Positions 24,805-35,000 of a stretch of DNA of 64,000 bases are shown here, in pieces. The DNA is from Telmatospirillum sp. J64-1 (GTDB lineage: Bacteria > Pseudomonadota > Alphaproteobacteria > Rhodospirillales > Magnetospirillaceae), in contig NZ_SBHN01000026.1 in NCBI RefSeq assembly GCF_006980715.1, positions 1 through 64,000 of the forward strand, in the 5' to 3' direction. Below the pieces are notes generated by a model. It was given only the letters and a program-made list of their open reading frames with translations. It searched no databases and was not told the DNA's origin. The translations under genes and the position numbers were made by a program. Position 1 is the stretch's first letter. Each line of letters starts with the position of its first letter.

Positions 24805-26639
24805 TGTGTCTTGTCCTGACTTGCGAGAGAAGCATGAGCGGCCTTGCCCAACGACCAGTTCTGCGCCATTTCGTAATTGCGCCAGAGACGGGCATAGGTC
24901 CCGCCGTGAGCGACGAGATCGTCATGTTTGCCGCTCTCCACCAGCCGTCCATGATCGAACACCAAGATCTGGTCGGCATCGCGGATTGTCGCCAGGCGGT
25001 GGGCGACCATGATGACGGTCTTGCCCTGCATCAAGCGAGACAGCGCCGCGATCAGTGCCGCCTCGTTTTCCGGATCGGCAAAGGCCGTCGCCTCGTCGAG
25101 GACGAGAATCGGCCGGTTCTGCAGCAGTGCGCGGGCAATGGTGATTCGCTGCCGCTGACCGCCGGAAAGAAAGATGCCGCGTTCACCGACCCGGGTGTCG
25201 TAGCCCTCCGGCAGTGTCATGATGAAGTCATGCGCCTGGGCCGCCTGGGCCGCCCCGATCACGCTGTCCATATCCGCCTCCGGGCTGCCCAGGCGGATAT
25301 TCCCGGCGATCGTGTCGGCAAACAGGAAGGTATCCTGGAAGACGAATGCCACCTGGCGCAGCAACTCATCCGAATGCATGTGGCGTACATCGACTCCGCC
25401 GACCAGCACGCGCCCCTCGTTCACGTCCCAGAAACGCGGGATCAGCTTGGCGACGGTACTCTTGCCGGCCCCCGAAGGGCCGACCAGCGCCGTGACCGTG
25501 CCGGGAGCGACCTCGAAACTGACTTGACTGAGAGCGTCGGCATCCCCCTCACCGTAGCGGAAGCTCACATTCTCGAAACGCAGACTAGCGTCACGCGGCC
25601 GCTCCCCCTCGCCGTCCGGGACCGGCAGGACCGGCGCGGCCATCACTTCCTGAATGCGGACGATGCTGAGTTTGACCTTCTCGATCATGTGCCGCAGCAT
25701 CATTGCCGGCATCATCGCCTCGGCCATGCCCGTGCACAGCAGCAGAACCGCCAGCCAGCGCACGGGATCCAACGTCTCCTGCCAAACCAGCCAGGCCCCA
25801 AGCCACAGCACGACCGCCAAGGTCGGCATCGGGCTCAGCACCACCCAGGAAAAACGCGCGGGGAAGCCCGGCTCGCGGTACCAGCGCGTCAGAACGTCCA
25901 GATAGGCCTCCAGCGCCTTCTGGTAACGGCCGAAGGTCGCGTGTCCGGTATCGAAGGTTCTGACCACCGGCATGGCCTGCACGAATTCAACGACGGCCGC
26001 GCTCACCCGCTCCCGCGCGTCATTGTAGAGCCGGGCCATCTCGCCCCGCCGCCGCAGGGCCCTGCTGAGGATCCCAAAGCCCAGAGCCAGCACGCCCAGA
26101 GCCGCCAGGGCAAGCCGCCAGTCGAGCCACAACAACAGGACAAAGGCAACCAGCGGAGTGACATAAGCCCGCGCGTAGAGAGGCGTGCTGTCGGCGACGA
26201 ATACATGGAGAGCCTTGACGTCGTCGTGGATGACCTTGGTCAAGGCACCGGCTCCCTGGCTCTGCACGTATCCCAGCGGCACCTTGGACAAACGGTCGCT
26301 GAGCCGCATCCGCAGAATGCGTTCCAGCCGGAAAGCGGCATAATGCGACTGGTTGAACGCGCCCAGGCGGGCCAGATAGGTGCCGACGGCACAAGCCAGG
26401 ACAGCCGCAGACAACATCCAGGGCCACTGATCCGGCGTGTCGATCAGGGCTTGCACCGTGAGGGCGAGCAGCCCCATGGTCAGCAACCCCAGCAGTGCCG
26501 AGACAGCCGCAAGGCCCATTGCATAGCGGACCTGCCCACGAACCGGCCTCATAATGGACCATGCATCAATCCGGGGCGGTGAAGGTGCGGCAGCAATGTC
26601 CCGCTCGATCTGCGGGACTGCGGCTTTCGATGCGTTCAT
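24801..26639 (-). CDS. ABC exporter-fold siderophore transporter, IrtA/YbtP type
   Basis: The 612-aa half-transporter is the partner of the IrtB/YbtQ-type protein. It has six membrane helices (about 35-330) and an ATPase domain with Walker A GPSGAGKS, signature LSGGQRQRI, Walker B ILVLDEATAFAD and AHRLATI. The start at MNASKAAVP is chosen because longer forms would run into the Fur box. Unlike mycobacterial IrtA it has no N-terminal siderophore-interacting FAD domain, so any iron reduction must be done elsewhere. It is the first gene of a two-gene transcript under a near-consensus Fur box 80 bp upstream. Confidence 0.82.
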   Translation of the reverse strand: MNASKAAVPQIERDIAAAPSPPRIDAWSIMRPVRGQVRYAMGLAAVSALLGLLTMGLLALTVQALIDTPDQWPWMLSAAVLACAVGTYLARLGAFNQSHYAAFRLERILRMRLSDRLSKVPLGYVQSQGAGALTKVIHDDVKALHVFVADSTPLYARAYVTPLVAFVLLLWLDWRLALAALGVLALGFGILSRALRRRGEMARLYNDARERVSAAVVEFVQAMPVVRTFDTGHATFGRYQKALEAYLDVLTRWYREPGFPARFSWVVLSPMPTLAVVLWLGAWLVWQETLDPVRWLAVLLLCTGMAEAMMPAMMLRHMIEKVKLSIVRIQEVMAAPVLPVPDGEGERPRDASLRFENVSFRYGEGDADALSQVSFEVAPGTVTALVGPSGAGKSTVAKLIPRFWDVNEGRVLVGGVDVRHMHSDELLRQVAFVFQDTFLFADTIAGNIRLGSPEADMDSVIGAAQAAQAHDFIMTLPEGYDTRVGERGIFLSGGQRQRITIARALLQNRPILVLDEATAFADPENEAALIAALSRLMQGKTVIMVAHRLATIRDADQILVFDHGRLVESGKHDDLVAHGGTYARLWRNYEMAQNWSLGKAAHASLASQDKTQ

Positions 26640-26718
26640 GTTCAAAATCTCGTTAAGAGCGTATGGCAGCCGCCACCGGATCCAGGAAATGGCGAGAGTA
26701 TGCACCGGGCATCTTAAT

Positions 26719-26737
26719 GAAAATGATTCTCGTTATC
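26719..26737 (-). promoter_or_regulatory. Fur box upstream of the IrtAB-type transporter
   Basis: On the minus strand the 19-mer GATAACGAGAATCATTTTC matches 16 of 19 positions of the classical Fur consensus GATAATGATAATCATTATC. It lies 80 bp upstream of the transporter start and just beyond the end of the entD gene, so it should give iron-repressed expression. Confidence 0.8.
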
Positions 26738-26771
26738 AATATTTTCCTTCATCCTAGGTTGCCCCCACCGC

Positions 26772-27494
26772 TCATCTGTCGACTTGAGGTAATGACACCC
26801 GGGTAAGCAGGTGTCCTTTGAACAGGCAGTGACGAACCTCTAGCACCGTGCCCGCCACCCAGCGCTCGCCCAGGTCAGTGCAAAGCCGTAATCTTGCTCT
26901 TCCCTGCGGGTCCCAATCGAGCAATTCAGCGGCGTCAAAATAGAATGTGCGGCGGACCAGCGGGTAAAGCGCCTTGAACAGGCTCTCCTTTGCACAAAAA
27001 ACCAAGGTGACGAGAAACGATTCTGCCGCATGGCCCCAACGTCTCTGCTCACCGCCGGTCATGATCAGCGGCGCGACCGTATGCGCTTCTCGGCGTTCAA
27101 GCAGTCTCTCCAGATCGATTCCCAGCCCCAGATACTCATGCGCGTGTCCGGCCAAGGCCAATGCATGAAGGCCGCAATGAGTGATGGAACCCACCACCCC
27201 CTTAGGCCAGAGGGGCGCCCGATCCACCCCCCTTGCGGGAGCCTCTGAACGCCCTGTCAGCAACAGCAGCGCTTCCTGCGCGCAGCGTCGCCCCGCCATG
27301 AACTCCGCTATCCGCCGAGGCATGGCGCGCTCAAGCTCCGACGGGATGACAATACCGGCCTGTCTCCACTGCTCCGGATCCGTCGTGAAGCAGGTGGCGA
27401 CCAATCGGCATCCCGCAGGCTCGTCATCCCAAGGCCATACCGCCTTGGGTATCCAGAGTGAGTCAGGCTCAAGGCCCGGGAACCGCTCAAGCAC
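26772..27494 (-). CDS. entD: 4'-phosphopantetheinyl transferase, EntD type
   Basis: The 240-aa Sfp/EntD-family enzyme activates carrier domains by attaching phosphopantetheine from CoA to a serine. It has the substrate-binding VVGSITHCG motif, the Mg ligands in LGIDLERL, and FCAKESLFKALYP with the catalytic Glu and Lys. The start is a GTG at 27494 that overlaps the entA stop (GTGCTTGA), which gives the usual length; no ATG is available at the right place. It is the last gene of entCEBAD. Its natural targets are the EntB aryl carrier domain and, if functional, the NRPS carrier. Confidence 0.85.
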   Translation of the reverse strand: MLERFPGLEPDSLWIPKAVWPWDDEPAGCRLVATCFTTDPEQWRQAGIVIPSELERAMPRRIAEFMAGRRCAQEALLLLTGRSEAPARGVDRAPLWPKGVVGSITHCGLHALALAGHAHEYLGLGIDLERLLERREAHTVAPLIMTGGEQRRWGHAAESFLVTLVFCAKESLFKALYPLVRRTFYFDAAELLDWDPQGRARLRLCTDLGERWVAGTVLEVRHCLFKGHLLTRVSLPQVDR

Positions 27495-28242
27495 CCAGCG
27501 TCGCCCCGCCGTCGACGACCATATCCTGAAGAGTGATATGACCAGCCCGTTCCGAAGCGAGGAATAGCACGGCTTCGGCGATATCTTCCGTAGTCGCCAG
27601 TTTGCCAAGGGGAATGCCAAGCTTGTAAAGTTCAGGCAGTCCGTCCAACAAACGCTGGCGGTCCGCAGGGGTCGGACACATCGCATCCAACATTGGCGTG
27701 ACGGTGGAACCTGGAGAAACCACATTGCAGCGCACGCCATAAGGTGCCAGTTCCAAGCCGACACAATGGCTCAGGCTCACCAGCGCCGCCTTGGAGGCAC
27801 AATAGGCCGCCATGCCGACTCGCGGCACATGAGCGGCATTGGAAGCAACAGTGACCACCACGCCGTGACGCTGCCGCTTGAATAACGAAATCCACTGGCG
27901 AAGCAGGTAGAATGGTCCACTGACGTTGACGCCCAGGCAATCGTGCCAGTCTGCGTCGGACAGAGATTCGGCGGCTCCCAGCCGCAGGATCCCGGCAGCG
28001 TTTACCAGTACATCAAGCCGCTGACACTCCTCCTGTAAACGGAGGCTGACCGCTTCGACCTGCACCGGGTCACGCAGGTCGAGGGGGAGCAGACGATAGG
28101 ATATCCTCTCATCGGGAAGATTGAGATCCAGACCGATCACTTCGGCACCGTAAGCATGAAAGCGTTCGGCGACGCACCGACCGATGCCGCTCGCAGCGCC
28201 GGTCACTAGCACGCGCTTACCAGCGAATTCCTCTTGTGGCAT
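27487..28242 (-). CDS. entA: 2,3-dihydro-2,3-dihydroxybenzoate dehydrogenase
   Basis: The 251-aa SDR has TGAASGIG at the N-terminus, VNAAGILRLG, the catalytic YCASKAALVSL and the EntA-type ending QDMVVDGGATLGA, which is also typical of DhbA. It oxidises 2,3-dihydro-DHB to 2,3-dihydroxybenzoate with NAD. The start at MPQEEFAGK is chosen because the NAD-binding strand follows after eight residues. The gene lies between entB (20-bp overlap region) and entD within one operon, and entB stop and entA start are tightly spaced, so they are cotranslated. Confidence 0.9.
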   Translation of the reverse strand: MPQEEFAGKRVLVTGAASGIGRCVAERFHAYGAEVIGLDLNLPDERISYRLLPLDLRDPVQVEAVSLRLQEECQRLDVLVNAAGILRLGAAESLSDADWHDCLGVNVSGPFYLLRQWISLFKRQRHGVVVTVASNAAHVPRVGMAAYCASKAALVSLSHCVGLELAPYGVRCNVVSPGSTVTPMLDAMCPTPADRQRLLDGLPELYKLGIPLGKLATTEDIAEAVLFLASERAGHITLQDMVVDGGATLGA

Positions 28243-28261
28243 GGAACGGACTCCCGACAGA

Positions 28262-29131
28262 TCAAGCGGCAGCACGCTGGCTTTCGATAAGCGCGCACCA
28301 TGCGTTGACAGTAGGAGCCCGCGCCAGATCCTCGAAGCTCACTTGTATGCCGCGCTCCCGCAATTCACCGGCCAAGGTCATCACTTGAATGGAGTCGAGG
28401 CCGTAGCAGAGAAGATTCTCGTCGAGATCGATATCACCCTCGTCGTCGATCAGCTGGCGCACGCGCGCCAGCAGCCACTCCCGGCTTGGCTCGCCAGTTC
28501 CGACGCCGACCAGGGCGGCAGTGTCGATTACCCGACCGCAGCGCGTCGCTACGTAGCGCAACGCCATGTGGTGGTCGGCCTCGGAAAAGTCAGCGACGGC
28601 ATCTCCCACCAGAAAAGGCTGAATGTCGTTCATGAAGGCATCCAGCGCTGTAACCAAGCAGCCGATATGTGCATAGACACCACCGATGATGAGTTGGTCG
28701 CGCCCCCATCTCTTCAGAAGATTCGCGAGGTCGGACCGTTGGAAAGCGCTGTAGCGCCATTTGACCAGTACCGTGTCGCTGTCGTTAGGCGCGAGTTCGT
28801 CCACCACCCTCTGCATATCCGACTCGACGGCAGTGAGACCCGGGCCCCACATGTCGTTGAGCAATGCGCGTTCGGCAGGCGATTGCTGGTGGGGCTGAGC
28901 GGTATAAACCACAGGAATGCGATGCGCGTCGGCCCATCGCCGCAGGCTGACCAGATTGTCGATCAGCCGCCGGATCAAGGCGCTATCAGGTTCGTAGAAA
29001 CCAAGAAAGTATCGCTGCATGTCATGCACGAGCAGCACCGCGCGGGAAGGGTCCGGCTGCCAGAACACCCGGTTGGCCGGGAAGGCGTCGACCTTCGGCA
29101 TGGGATAATCGGCAAGATGCGGAATGGCCAT
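28262..29131 (-). CDS. entB: Isochorismatase with aryl carrier domain
   Basis: The 289-aa bifunctional protein starts with an isochorismatase domain (about residues 1-205), with LLVHDMQRYF carrying the catalytic Asp and GGVYAHIGCLVTALDAFMNDI the later motif. It ends with an aryl carrier domain (about 210-289) in which YGLDSIQVM holds the phosphopantetheine serine near residue 245. It makes 2,3-dihydro-DHB and then carries activated DHB for the condensing enzymes. The start at MAIPHLADYPMP is the conserved EntB/VibB start. It lies 22 bp after entE. The carrier domain has a canonical serine context, unlike that of the NRPS in this locus. Confidence 0.92.
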   Translation of the reverse strand: MAIPHLADYPMPKVDAFPANRVFWQPDPSRAVLLVHDMQRYFLGFYEPDSALIRRLIDNLVSLRRWADAHRIPVVYTAQPHQQSPAERALLNDMWGPGLTAVESDMQRVVDELAPNDSDTVLVKWRYSAFQRSDLANLLKRWGRDQLIIGGVYAHIGCLVTALDAFMNDIQPFLVGDAVADFSEADHHMALRYVATRCGRVIDTAALVGVGTGEPSREWLLARVRQLIDDEGDIDLDENLLCYGLDSIQVMTLAGELRERGIQVSFEDLARAPTVNAWCALIESQRAAA

Positions 29132-29153
29132 GGTGATTCCTCGCTTCGAAGGC

Positions 29154-30764
29154 TCAAAAGGAAGTTGGCTCTGCCCGGTCACGCAGGCGGCATTTGTCGA
29201 TCTTGCCAACCGGTGTCAGAGGCAGAGCGTCAACAAAGCGGAAACGGTCCGGCAGCTTGAATTCGGCCACGCCGAGTGTAAGCAGGTGTTGACGCAGTGC
29301 GGAGGGACGCAGGGCCTGCTTAGCGACGATAAAGGCGCAGCTTTTCTCACCCATTAGTGGATCATTAATCGCCACCAGCGCTGCATGGCTTACATCTGGA
29401 TGAAGCAACAGCAGGTTTTCGATCTCTTCCGCAGCGATCTTTTCGCCGCCGCGGTTGATCTGGTCCTTGACCCGCCCGACCACGCGCAGGTAGCCATCGG
29501 CGCTCCGCTGAACGAGATCGCCGGTGTAGTAGAACCCGTCCGCGTCGAACACCCGGGCGTTATGATCCGGACTGCGGTAATACCCGCGGAAAGTATAGGG
29601 ACCACGCGTGGCAAGCAGGCCAGCAGTACCGTCCGGCACCTCGCGTCCCTGGTCATCAACCACCCTTATCTCGTCGTCCGGGCAGATCGGCCGCCCTTGC
29701 GTGGTGAAGATTCGTTCGTCGTCGTCATCCAAGCGTGTGTAATTGACCAATCCCTCCGCCATCCCGAACACCTGCTGCACGGCACAGCCCAGCACGGCCG
29801 GCACCTGTCTGGCATGCGCCTCGGAAAAGCTTGCTCCTCCTACCTGCAATAGGCGCAGCGAGCGCAGGGCCTGTTGGCGTCCAGGCGCGGCCCGCAACCA
29901 AAGGGCCACCGCCGGAGGCACCAGAGCAACCATGTCCACCGCATGACGCTCGATCAGGAGGAAACAAGTGAGCGGCTCCGGATTTGGCGCCATGACCACG
30001 CAGCCCCCGGCATGAAACACACCCAATGCTCCAGGAGAACTCAGGGGGAAATTGTGTGCCGCCGGCAAAGCACAGAGGAAACGGGTGCGGGGCGTCAAAC
30101 CACAAATCTCGGCACTGGCCCGGATACTGTAGTCGTAATCGTTGTGCGTACGTGGAATCAGCTTCGGTGTGCCGGTACTGCCGCCGGAGAGTTGAAAGAA
30201 GGCGACTTCATCCGGGGGCGACGGGCGGCCTCGGCTAAGCCGTCCCAGCGGTGAAGCGAGCCAATGGTCGAGACTGCGGTCGGCCTCCGGCTCGCCAAGC
30301 AGCAAAGCTAGTGAGAGATTTGGGGAGAGCTTCGCCAGTTCGGCGAGGAAGACATCGTCCTCGAATAGCTCGTGACGGCGCGAGGCGATCACCAGACGTG
30401 GCTGGATTTGCTGGGCATAGGAGCTCAGTTCCAACCGCCGATGGCTGAACAATGCATTCACCGGCGCCACGCCGATCTTGAGCAAGGCAAAAAAGACCAG
30501 ATAGAACTCGGCCACATTCGGCAGTTGCACCAATGCGGTGTCGCCCTGTCCCAGCCCCTGGGCACTCAGCCGTGCAGCCAGGTTGTTCGCCAATCGCTCC
30601 AGGTCTGCATAGCTGTATTGACGTTCGCCGCATATAAGTGCAATTGCCTCGGGACGCGTGCGCACCTGTTCGTCGAACCCGCGCGTCAACGGCTGGTCCA
30701 GCCAGTAACCGCGCTGCCGGTAATAGCGGGAAAACTCTTCCGGCCAGCGGACGTAGTCGATCAT
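29154..30764 (-). CDS. entE: 2,3-dihydroxybenzoate-AMP ligase
   Basis: The 536-aa adenylating enzyme is of the EntE/DhbE type. It has the N-terminal WPEEFSRYYRQRGYWLDQPL, the P-loop LSGGSTGTPKLIPRTHNDY, and the aryl-acid pocket region ALPAAHNFPLSSPGALGVFHAGG, in which N-F-P is diagnostic for DHB/salicylate activators. The hinge follows in YYTGDLVQRSADGYLRVVGRVKDQINRGGEKI. The ATG overlaps the entC stop (TGATG), so the two are translationally coupled. It activates DHB with ATP and loads it on the EntB carrier domain. Salicylate is an alternative substrate, but the complete entCBA set supports DHB. Confidence 0.93.
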   Translation of the reverse strand: MIDYVRWPEEFSRYYRQRGYWLDQPLTRGFDEQVRTRPEAIALICGERQYSYADLERLANNLAARLSAQGLGQGDTALVQLPNVAEFYLVFFALLKIGVAPVNALFSHRRLELSSYAQQIQPRLVIASRRHELFEDDVFLAELAKLSPNLSLALLLGEPEADRSLDHWLASPLGRLSRGRPSPPDEVAFFQLSGGSTGTPKLIPRTHNDYDYSIRASAEICGLTPRTRFLCALPAAHNFPLSSPGALGVFHAGGCVVMAPNPEPLTCFLLIERHAVDMVALVPPAVALWLRAAPGRQQALRSLRLLQVGGASFSEAHARQVPAVLGCAVQQVFGMAEGLVNYTRLDDDDERIFTTQGRPICPDDEIRVVDDQGREVPDGTAGLLATRGPYTFRGYYRSPDHNARVFDADGFYYTGDLVQRSADGYLRVVGRVKDQINRGGEKIAAEEIENLLLLHPDVSHAALVAINDPLMGEKSCAFIVAKQALRPSALRQHLLTLGVAEFKLPDRFRFVDALPLTPVGKIDKCRLRDRAEPTSF

Positions 30765-31963
30765 CACGACGCCACCCCCGCTTCAGTACGCTGCCTGAGG
30801 CCGCAAGCGCTGAGCATTGTGCTTAACTTGGCCTGGATTTCCGCCCATTCGGCCTCCGGCTCGGAAGCTTCGACGATTCCGGCGCCGGCGAACAGACGCA
30901 CAATGTCTCGCTTGACTGTGCCGCACCGGATGGTCACGACCCATTCGCCATCCCCATTGGCATCGCACCACCCCACCATCCCGGTGAATACTCCGCGCTC
31001 GAAGGGTTCGACCAGATTGATCAGCTTGCGCGCCCGTTCGGTAGGAAAACCGCACACGGCCGGCGTGGGATGCAGGCGGCAGGCCAGTTGCAGGACGGTG
31101 GTGCGGGCGTCCCACAGCAGGCCGTCCACCTGGGTGGACAGATGCCAGAGCGCAGGAGTGCCGAGCAGCGAAGGCTGCTCGGGGATATCCAATTCAAGGC
31201 AATGCGGTTCCAGCACACGTCTGACCTCATCGACCACCAGACGATGCTCATACTGATCCTTCGGCGAGCGTTCCAGACGCTCGGCCGCAGCGCGATCCTG
31301 GTCCGGGTGAGGCTGACGCTTGGCAGAACCAGCCAACGGATTGGATTGGATGCGTCCTCCCCGCTTGCGCAGCAGCAGTTCAGGGCTCACGCCGATCAAC
31401 TCTGCCCCATCGGGCAGCGGCACGCGGAACTGGTAGCCCTCGGGATTCTGGGCACGCAGACTCATCAGCAGCCGGTCGATATCCACGGGAGCAGAAAAGC
31501 GGAGCTCATGGGACACCGACAGCACGGCCTTGCGGATGTCGCTGTGGCGGAAATTGGCAATGGCATGGGTGACGGCTGCCTTAAAACCCTGCTCGTCAGG
31601 GATGCTCCGCTGATCAAGCAGATGCGGCATCACCGCCTCACTGGAGGCCGATCCGGGCAGTTCCGGACGTTGTCGCCATTCGTAACGTCTCGGGACGTAG
31701 AGATAGGAGGGCTCGGCGAGATCGAAGGGGATGGCACCAATGACCAGAGGGTTATCCTGGCCGGCATGGAAAGCCTGTTCGAAGGCGTCCCGAATGGCAC
31801 GCTGGAACGCTCCCTCCATCTCCTCTCCCCCACGGGCGGGGACACTGATCCACTGGGCGATCCCCCAGGCCCGCAATTCCTGTGATCCCGAGGTAAAGAG
31901 CAACTTGTTGCTATCCGATAACGGTTCCAACGCCTGTTGCACACTTTCGGCACTGCTCCGCAT
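30764..31963 (-). CDS. entC: Isochorismate synthase
   Basis: The 399-aa chorismate-binding enzyme of the EntC/DhbC type has IGVSPELLLRKRGGRIQSNPLAGSAKR, then SPKDQYEHRLVVDEVRRVL, LHPTPAVCGFP and ERGVFTGMVGWCDANGDGEWVVTIRCG. These carry the Mg ligands and the general acid and base. It converts chorismate to isochorismate, the first step to DHB. The start at MRSSAESVQQAL leaves a short gap that contains a Fur box. It is the first gene of the operon entCEBAD and is divergent from the NRPS gene. Confidence 0.92.
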   Translation of the reverse strand: MRSSAESVQQALEPLSDSNKLLFTSGSQELRAWGIAQWISVPARGGEEMEGAFQRAIRDAFEQAFHAGQDNPLVIGAIPFDLAEPSYLYVPRRYEWRQRPELPGSASSEAVMPHLLDQRSIPDEQGFKAAVTHAIANFRHSDIRKAVLSVSHELRFSAPVDIDRLLMSLRAQNPEGYQFRVPLPDGAELIGVSPELLLRKRGGRIQSNPLAGSAKRQPHPDQDRAAAERLERSPKDQYEHRLVVDEVRRVLEPHCLELDIPEQPSLLGTPALWHLSTQVDGLLWDARTTVLQLACRLHPTPAVCGFPTERARKLINLVEPFERGVFTGMVGWCDANGDGEWVVTIRCGTVKRDIVRLFAGAGIVEASEPEAEWAEIQAKLSTMLSACGLRQRTEAGVAS

Positions 31964-31985
31964 GGGCTGCCCTCGCGTTGAGAAT

Positions 31986-32004
31986 GAAAATGATAGACAT
32001 TCGC
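31986..32004. promoter_or_regulatory. Fur box in the entC / NRPS divergent gap
   Basis: The 19-mer GAAAATGATAGACATTCGC matches 14 of 19 positions of the Fur consensus. It lies in the 63-bp gap between the entC and NRPS starts, so one repressor site may control both transcripts. Confidence 0.6.
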
Positions 32005-32026
32005 AATTAAGGAAGTACATTCATCT

Positions 32027-35000
32027 ATGGGTTGTCAATACGGGACTCACAAAACCATGAGGGATCTGACAGCGATGCAAGCCGCCTATTGGGTCGGTCG
32101 GCATGCAGCCGGGCCGTTAGGAGGTGTCGCCGCGCACCTGTATGCGGAGTTCGACGGCTGCGGCATTGATGTGGCGCGCCTGCGTCGCGCGGTCCGAGCC
32201 CTGTTTCAGACACATGGCATGCTTCGCCTGAGTGTTGACGCCGACGGCCTGCAAACGATCCGTCCGCTGGAAGAACGGCACGGACTGGTGGTCGAGAATC
32301 TTTGTCACCTTGATGATGCTTCCCTCTCCCATGCACTGACGGCCAAGCGGGAGGCCAAGACCCACCAGCGTCTCAATCTTGGAGAGGGCGAGGCAATCGA
32401 CCTGAGCCTCTCGCTACTTCCCGACGGACGCTTCAGGCTTCATGTCGATCTGGACATGATCGCTGCAGACCCGTCGAGCTTCCGCGTGCTCATGGAGGAC
32501 CTGGCACGCTTCTACGAGGAGCCTATGCTGGCCAACCAGCCACCGTCGGTCTCCTACTTCGACTACCTCTCCTGTCTGCGCACCAAGCCCGACGCAGCGC
32601 AGCGCCGCGACCAGGACCGACAATGGTGGCAGGCGCGCCTGGCCCAGATGCCACCGGCGCCGCCCCTCCCATGGCGAGATGCCATGGAAACAACGCCTAT
32701 TCGTAGCGAGCGTTTCGCTGCGCGGCTCGAAGCGACAGAACGCCAAGCACTCGAACATGCCGCCAGAAGACACGGTGTGACCCTCTCCACATTGATGCTG
32801 GCCCTGTTCGCCCTGACGCTGGGCACTCACACCGGCGCGCAACGTTTCCGGCTGAACGTCCCCATGTTCTATCGCCATCGCTGTCTTGAAGACGTGGACA
32901 GATTGTTGGGGGACTTTTCCGAGTTGCTGATCCTTGGAGTGGATCTTGATGCCAAACAATCCCTGCTCGAGCTCTGCCAGTGCATCGCCGGCGAATTGGC
33001 GCAACTCATCTCACATGCGGTCTATCCGGGGGTCAGCGTCATGCGCAACCTGTCCCGGCAGCAAGGCGGAATGCAACTGGCCCCGGTGGTTTTCACCTCC
33101 GGTTTGAACATGCCCGGGGGCGAGTTGTTCTCGGAGCGGGTTACCCGCAGATTCGGCGAGATGACCTGGGTCATTTCCCAAGCCCCCCAAGTCGCCCTGG
33201 ATGCCCAGGCTGCAGCGGTCGACGGCGGTATTCTTGTCAACTGGGATGTCCGTCTGGACGCTTTGCCCACATCGTGGGTGCAACCGTTCTTTGAGGACTA
33301 TTTGACCTGCCTGCGTCTGGTCGTCGGCTCTTCGGACCGATTGACAACACCGCTCGTTCAGGCCTTTCCCATCCTCCATGAAAGGCGCGTTGCGAAAACC
33401 ATCATGGAAACGCCCCTGACTCCGTTGCAACAGGCCTACCTCATGGGACGCCGAGAGCACCTGCCGCTCGGAGGCGTGGCCATGCAAGAGTTCCGCGAAT
33501 ACCGGGGCCGCATCGTCACAGAAGAACTACGCCGACGTCTCGCCCGGTTGGTACGACGGCACGATGCCCTGCGTACCCGCATCGACGAAGATCGGCTTGT
33601 CCAACGGGTCGATCCGGATCCCGTGACAAATCTGGAAGAGTTGGACCTACGGGTACTGACGCCTGCCGAGGCCTGGCAACAGGTTGACACCCTGCGCGAG
33701 GATTACACCCACCGCCTGTGCGATCCATCTCGTTCCCCATGGCATCTGTTGCTGATCCAGCTTCCCCCTGACGCGGCGGACAGCCATGTGCTATTCGCAC
33801 GGTTCGACGCCCTGATTCTCGATGGTCAGGGAATCGCCGCCATCCTGACCGAGCTTCTCGCGGAACAGGATTTCCCGGCACCGGTTCCCGCCGGAGAGGC
33901 GATCCGAATCGATGCCGGCAACCGTGATACCGATGCCGCCTATTGGACCGCCAGACTTCAGTCTTTCACGGGTCCAATGCGGTTACCTTGGCTCAAGCCG
34001 CTGGCAAGCATCAAGGCCTCGCGGTACCGTCGGGAGCATCTCATGATACCTCGGGAGCATCTGACGGCGCTGAGCCGCCTGGGCGCACAGCATGGACTGT
34101 TCCGCAATGCGATTCTCTCGACGCTCATCCTTGATGTCCTGGCGCGCTGGTGCGAGGAAGGAACCATGTGCGTCGCCGTGCCAGTGGCTCTTCCCCAGGC
34201 TGGACAGCTGAGCAACGCATCAAGCTTCATCCCCCTCCTGTACGACCCGACCAGCGGCAGTCTGGAAGACCGCGCACGCCGTGTACAGACGAGTATACTT
34301 GAAGGCCTGGAGCATTTGGCATTTTCAGGCGTCGACCTCAATCGCCTGCTGCTCAGCCGTCACCCGGACGGCCCACCGCTACCGGTGGTGCTGACCAATG
34401 CGTTGTCCTGGCCGAAGCTGAGACCAGATGGCCCCGTCCGGCTCCAGGGGGGCCTGACGCAAACGCCGCAAACGGCAATGGACATTCGCCTGACGTTGGA
34501 TGAGTGGGACAATCTCGAACTGTGCATCGATTATGCCGAACAGGCGCTGTCTCCCGCACTGGTGCGGGACTTGCTTCACGCTATGGGCAAAGCCCTGGAA
34601 GCCGTTGCTCGCCGCGGAGTGCTGGACCTCCAGGCACGGGATTTCATCGACCACGCCCATTACCGGCATAACGGCAAAGAAGAGGATTTCATCTGCAGCA
34701 GCTTTCTTCAGCGCATCGCCCAGCACCTGTTCGAGACGGGTGCCGATAAGACCGCCCTGATCTGCGGCAAGAATCACATCTCCTACGGACAGTTGGGCCG
34801 CAATGTCGCTGCCATCATGCATGGCCTCGACCAGCGTGGACTCCGTAAGGGCAACATCGTAGCGATCTGTCTGCCACGTGGCCCGGAGCACGTGACGGTC
34901 ACACTTGCCTGCGCATTGCTGGGGATCCTTTGGGTGCCGGTGGATGCCGGTTCGCCGCCAGACCGGCTGCGCGTTCTACTGGATACGTGCCGTCCCGACC

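Noticed and set aside
24612-26582. 656-aa plus-strand frame opposite the IrtAB-type genes
   Set aside because: It spans two real genes on the other strand and shows no domain, only antisense composition.
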